Source: Halobacteriales archaeon YIM A00010 (lineage in GTDB: Archaea; Halobacteriota; Halobacteria; Halobacteriales; Haloarculaceae). Taken from it: a stretch of DNA of 64,000 nt. Positions 60,645-64,000 of this stretch are shown here, in pieces. Where the stretch lies: NCBI GenBank assembly GCA_025041175.1, contig JAKCFJ010000001.1, positions 744,001-808,000 of the forward strand, in the 5' to 3' direction. How positions within the stretch are numbered: the first letter of the stretch is position 1; each line of letters begins with the position of its first letter. The position numbers and the translations under genes are program-made. The notes beneath the pieces are model-generated. The model made no database searches, was not told where the DNA came from, and worked only from the letters and a program-made list of their open reading frames with translations.

Positions 60645-62569
60645 CCGTCGTTACCTCCGGCGTGATCGGGCGGTGAGACGCGCTCTGGCGAGGATCCCGA
60701 CCCGTTTTCCACGTAGTAGAGCTGCGTCTCACCGTTCGACATGACGCGGTTGACCCCCGGCTGGTAGTCGAGCGACCGGAACCCCTCCTGCGTGAATCTG
60801 AGCTGTCGGTACGCGTTCACCTCCCGTTTCTGGTCCTGCCGGGTGACGATGACGTACCGGGGGGAGTCAAACGTGGCGTTGAGCCCCGCCAAACTCTCGA
60901 ACGGGACGGTCTTCCGGTACAGCTTCTCGCGTTCGTCCGTCCACTGCACGCCGTGGGTGGCGTCGGCGTACCGCGTCGGTTCCATCCGAATACCGAGCAC
61001 CGGAACCCCCTCCACCTGCCCCTCGAACGCCCGATCGTACCCGTTCATCTGCATCTCGGTTACCTGTACGTTCTGTTTGTGGATGTAGGGGGATTGGTAG
61101 AGGGGGGCGATCGCCAGCACGAGCATGAGAGCGAACCCGATTGCGAGCACGAGACCGGCGCTCGGGAGAGAAACGACGCGGCTGAGCCGTCCCAACAGCC
61201 CACACAGCCCGACAGCACCCAACAGCGTCGCCACCACCATCAGAAACCCGAGGTGACGAAACTGCATTTCCGAGATGCTTCCGACGAAGTACACCAGAAA
61301 CACACCCAACAACGGGAGGAGGGCCAACGAGAGATACAGGCGCGTGCTCTGGGGAGCCGTCGCGTCGTCGTCGAACGTATGGGTGACCGACAGGAGGGCG
61401 ACGATGGCCGTGATACCCGCGTACACTACGCTGAGCAGAAAGAGCTTCACGAACAGTTCCGGAACGCTGGCACCGATGGCTGATAGGGACGTGCCCTGTG
61501 ATTGAATCCGCGCTCCGGCCACGGTGTCCCCCCGGATGTAACCGACGATTTTGCCCAGATGGGTGCTGGCGAGTCGGTAAAACCACGACGTTCTGGCGGT
61601 CCACAGCGCGTACACGCCGAAGAAAACCACCGTCGGAGCGTACAGCCTCGGCTGTGCCGATACAGGGTGATCCGGGCGAAGCAGACGGTAGAATATCTGT
61701 ATCCCGCAGACGGTCACAAAGAGGATGAGGACGTTGAGCGCCTGTTGTGGGTGATACAACACGACCGCCGTGAGAACAACAGCGAGCACGATGAACGTTC
61801 CCGCCACCGTGTCCACGGGTTCGGCTTGTGTGGTACGCCGGTCGTGACGGCCCCCAGAGAGAACCGCCTTCAATAGGAGAAAAATGACGAGCGCGGAGTA
61901 CAGCGTCGTGAGGGTGAACGGATGAACCCGAAAGTGGGTGCTGATGTGGTTGATCGGCAACAACAACAGCGCCGAAAACAGGCCAACCGTGGTGGCGCGC
62001 GGGCCGGAGGCGAGAAGCCGCACGCACAAGGGAACGAACGTGATGTAAACGAGCGCAAACCAGAGGGTGACGAGCAACACCGATCGCCGGAGCGCGTAGC
62101 CGGTGATCCGGCTGGTGAACACGGCAACAGCGTGGATACCAGGGTACATCACCTCGAACGGACTCTGCCGCCCGCGATCGATGTCTTTCGCAAGACCGAT
62201 GTGCGTCATCGGGTCGGCCGTTCCATAGAAGTAGTAGCCCCGAACGAACGGCAGCCCGAGGACCGAAATCACCGAGGCAGCAGCGAGCACCAGCGCGACC
62301 GTCCGGACCCACCGAACGGGCGAAACGAACGCCACGAACAGCGCCACCGCGAGCGCAACGCCGACGCCCACCCAGAACGGTGCTGGCGTCGCCGCGTACA
62401 ACGACAGCTCGTATCCCTGGGCCGGAGCGGTGGTCGCCGAGTAGATGGCTGCGGCGAGCGAGAGAAACCCGGTCGTTAACAGCGGTCTCGTCCACCAACG
62501 CCACTCGGACGCCGTTTCGGTCTTCGTCTCGGGGTCAGGTTCGTTTTCGGACGCTGTCGATGTCGTCAT
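60641..62569 (-). CDS. Multi-span membrane protein, GT-C glycosyltransferase-like
   Basis: This 642-residue protein has 12-14 hydrophobic segments up to residue ~490, then a ~150-residue outer domain. An early loop contains YFYGTADPMTHIGLAKDIDR with charged residues in the place typical of GT-C enzymes, which transfer sugars from lipid carriers on the outside of the membrane. The C-terminal part is soluble, with YVIVTRQDQKREVNAYRQLR. No GT-C family can be named with certainty. The stop overlaps the start of the propeller gene. Confidence 0.65.
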   Translation of the reverse strand: MTTSTASENEPDPETKTETASEWRWWTRPLLTTGFLSLAAAIYSATTAPAQGYELSLYAATPAPFWVGVGVALAVALFVAFVSPVRWVRTVALVLAAASVISVLGLPFVRGYYFYGTADPMTHIGLAKDIDRGRQSPFEVMYPGIHAVAVFTSRITGYALRRSVLLVTLWFALVYITFVPLCVRLLASGPRATTVGLFSALLLLPINHISTHFRVHPFTLTTLYSALVIFLLLKAVLSGGRHDRRTTQAEPVDTVAGTFIVLAVVLTAVVLYHPQQALNVLILFVTVCGIQIFYRLLRPDHPVSAQPRLYAPTVVFFGVYALWTARTSWFYRLASTHLGKIVGYIRGDTVAGARIQSQGTSLSAIGASVPELFVKLFLLSVVYAGITAIVALLSVTHTFDDDATAPQSTRLYLSLALLPLLGVFLVYFVGSISEMQFRHLGFLMVVATLLGAVGLCGLLGRLSRVVSLPSAGLVLAIGFALMLVLAIAPLYQSPYIHKQNVQVTEMQMNGYDRAFEGQVEGVPVLGIRMEPTRYADATHGVQWTDEREKLYRKTVPFESLAGLNATFDSPRYVIVTRQDQKREVNAYRQLRFTQEGFRSLDYQPGVNRVMSNGETQLYYVENGSGSSPERVSPPDHAGGNDG

Positions 62570-62673
62570 TGGTACCTGTGAGTCACCACGGATCGATCGG
62601 GGAGAGTATACAGGACTGTCATCGGCGTGGTTGTCAGTTCAGTTGACCGATAGCGGACATCGTTATGTGCCAC

Positions 62674-63636
62674 CTATTCGTGGTAGCCGAGCGCTTGCAG
62701 CCGGTCCGTTGCGGTGTCGTCTCCGGGCTGTCGGTCGATGTCCGTCGTGAACCGGTCGGATTGGGACCGTGGCTGGTCCGCCCGAATCTCCCGTCGTTCG
62801 GACGCCGGGACGATCTGCCACGGGACCATCACTAGCTCCTCGGTGTACAGCCCCGGTGGGTGGCCCCATTCGGGAATCGGGATCGGCGTGGAGCGCTCAC
62901 CGAACATGTTGCCGTGGTCGGATGTTATCACCGAGCGGCCCGGCAGTACAGTAACGAGCTCGTGGACCGCAGGGAGCGTCCGATTGAGGTTGTTTCGGTA
63001 CGCGTCCCAAATACCGGATTCGGAGACGGACGTGTCTCCGTTTCGTAGCTGTCCCCAGATGTCCGTCTCCCCGGTTCCTTCGAGGCGCTGTCCGACATTG
63101 ATCTCGGGATTCTCGATGAACGGGTAGTGTGGCTGCATGTAATGAACGATGAGCCGTTTGTTGGGATACTGCGTTGCCACGCGGCGGCCGTAGTCGGTCA
63201 TTGTTCGCGGGAGCACCGTTCCGTGGGAGTCGTCCCAGTCGTGTTTCCAGACGTTGACGACGTCGTGAAACGTTGCATCGATCCGGTCGTTCCAGCGGTG
63301 GAGCTGCGGACTCGCGGTCACGTACACCGTGTCCGACATCTCCCGATCGGAAAAATTCCCCATCAGAAACTCGACCGTGTGTGATCCTCTCGACTCGCGC
63401 CGTTCGAGCGGTTCCGAAAACTCCTGTTGTTGCTGTGCGGAGAAGAGATCGTGCCGGCACGCATCGAGGATGATCAAATTGTCCCAATCCTCAGCCATCA
63501 CATCGACACCGTTGGTGTTGTACTCACGCCGATAGAGCCGGCGATTGTACAGCCGGTTCAGCTCCTGCCCGAAAAACGATGGTCGCTGCACCCCGCGCCG
63601 GAGTCCCCGCCACAGCTGGGACGGTGTGTACATCAC
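62674..63636 (-). CDS. Sulfatase/alkaline-phosphatase-fold protein
   Basis: This 320-residue protein has the nucleophile region NLIILDACRHDLF (Asp and Cys near residues 58-59) and HYMQPHYPFIENPEI. The metal-binding block ITSDHGNMFGERSTPIPIPE lies further on. The Cys position matches formylglycine-type sulfatases, although DACRHD is not the classical CxPxR. It may transfer or remove phosphate or sulfate from envelope glycans. No signal peptide is seen, so it may act at the inner face. Start MM at 63636 or 63633. Confidence 0.78.
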   Translation of the reverse strand: MMYTPSQLWRGLRRGVQRPSFFGQELNRLYNRRLYRREYNTNGVDVMAEDWDNLIILDACRHDLFSAQQQQEFSEPLERRESRGSHTVEFLMGNFSDREMSDTVYVTASPQLHRWNDRIDATFHDVVNVWKHDWDDSHGTVLPRTMTDYGRRVATQYPNKRLIVHYMQPHYPFIENPEINVGQRLEGTGETDIWGQLRNGDTSVSESGIWDAYRNNLNRTLPAVHELVTVLPGRSVITSDHGNMFGERSTPIPIPEWGHPPGLYTEELVMVPWQIVPASERREIRADQPRSQSDRFTTDIDRQPGDDTATDRLQALGYHE

Positions 63637-63780
63637 ACGTTCGTACCGGCTGCTCCGTCATCGTTATTCCGTCGCTACAGGTGATGGACTCAGAACGGAC
63701 AGCTCTCCAGACGATGACCGACCGGATAATGCACACATTACTATCCATCCAGAACCCCTTGCCTGCGACCGGGATCGACT

Positions 63781-64000
63781 GTGACGATGGCACGCCGGGT
63801 TATGCGCGGACTACAAGCTATGCTCGTCGCTGAAGGGGCACGCATGGCATCGAAAGGTCTCATCGTTCTCCTGCTGGCGAACTACTTCCTCTCTCCCGAT
63901 GAGTACGGGCTGTTGTTTCTGTCCTTGTCCGTACTCGGAACTGGACTACTGTTCAGCTACCTCGGCTTCGCCAAATCGGCCGCCCGGTACATCACCGAGT
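63781..64000 (+). CDS. Polysaccharide flippase-like membrane protein (partial)
   Basis: The visible 73 residues begin MTMARRVMRGLQAMLVAEGA and continue MASKGLIVLLLANYFLSPDE, YGLLFLSLSVLGTGLLFSYL and GFAKSAARYITE. This is the N-terminal region of MOP/Wzx-type flippases, which export lipid-linked oligosaccharides. ATG 63787 is an alternative start. The gene runs past the right edge of the window. It fits the glycan context of the preceding genes and is divergent from the sulfatase-fold gene. Confidence 0.8.
   Translation, partial: MTMARRVMRGLQAMLVAEGARMASKGLIVLLLANYFLSPDEYGLLFLSLSVLGTGLLFSYLGFAKSAARYITE

Noticed and set aside
60867-62504. A second 545-codon frame on the same strand as the multi-span membrane protein
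   Set aside because: It is Arg/Gly/Ser-rich, the typical out-of-frame reading, and lacks the hydrophobic spans of the real frame.

Overview
The window is chromosomal DNA from a halophilic archaeon (class Halobacteria). The evidence is the strongly acidic proteins, the twin-arginine (Tat) lipoproteins, an archaeal transcription factor B (TFB), a proteasome alpha subunit, protein subunits of archaeal RNase P, a GHMP-type shikimate kinase and an SBDS homologue. Many genes have a TATA-like box about 25 to 35 bases before the start codon and little or no leader. Coding DNA is GC-rich and the spacers are strikingly AT-rich. Genus cannot be fixed from this window. No tRNA, rRNA, CRISPR array or complete insertion sequence was seen.

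Layout. 1-8.5 kb: the end of a secreted HExxH protease gene, an RtcB paralogue between a membrane protein and a DsbA-like lipoprotein, a serine beta-lactamase-family protein behind an array of three 16-bp operator-like sites, and small winged-helix proteins. 8.5-11.4 kb: an oxidoreductase, an enoyl-CoA hydratase relative and a MobA-like nucleotidyltransferase preceded by a coupled 37-codon ORF. 11.4-13 kb: an AT-rich, nearly gene-free stretch with repeats and gene debris. 13-16.8 kb: an arylsulfotransferase-like protein, the aroK/chorismate mutase pair and a small conserved protein. 16.9-18.2 kb: a subtilase split from its Tat signal by a frameshift. 18.3-34.9 kb: core metabolism and information processing (flavin oxidoreductase, riboflavin-type reductase, TrxB, a sodium/solute symporter with a 38-aa partner, TFB, DNA glycosylase, Nnr, MoaC, the RNase P Rpp30 and Pop5 subunits, PsmA). 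35-37.9 kb: a lipoprotein wedged between psmA and the SBDS gene, then hflX.

37.9-43.2 kb is a three-gene type IV secretion-like set (VirB4-, VirB6/TrbL- and VirB2-like) with its own promoter. No relaxase or complete coupling ATPase lies in the window. 43.6-50.1 kb carries secreted or surface proteins and a sugar-catabolism group (SMP-30 lactonase, dehydrogenase, TIM-barrel isomerase, ThuA). 51-55.8 kb has a Xaa-Pro peptidase, TyrA, an Rsm22-like methyltransferase and SurE. 55.8-64 kb begins an envelope polysaccharide or glycosylation region: beta-helix protein, truncated dehydrogenase, beta-propeller, multi-spanning membrane protein, sulfatase-fold protein and flippase.

The most unusual signal is a population of about ten non-coding inverted-repeat elements of 80-220 bp, in at least four sequence types, lying almost exclusively at gene 3' ends. 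In three cases the element itself supplies the last codons and the stop codon. In two others the stop codon abuts the element. One element is nested inside another.
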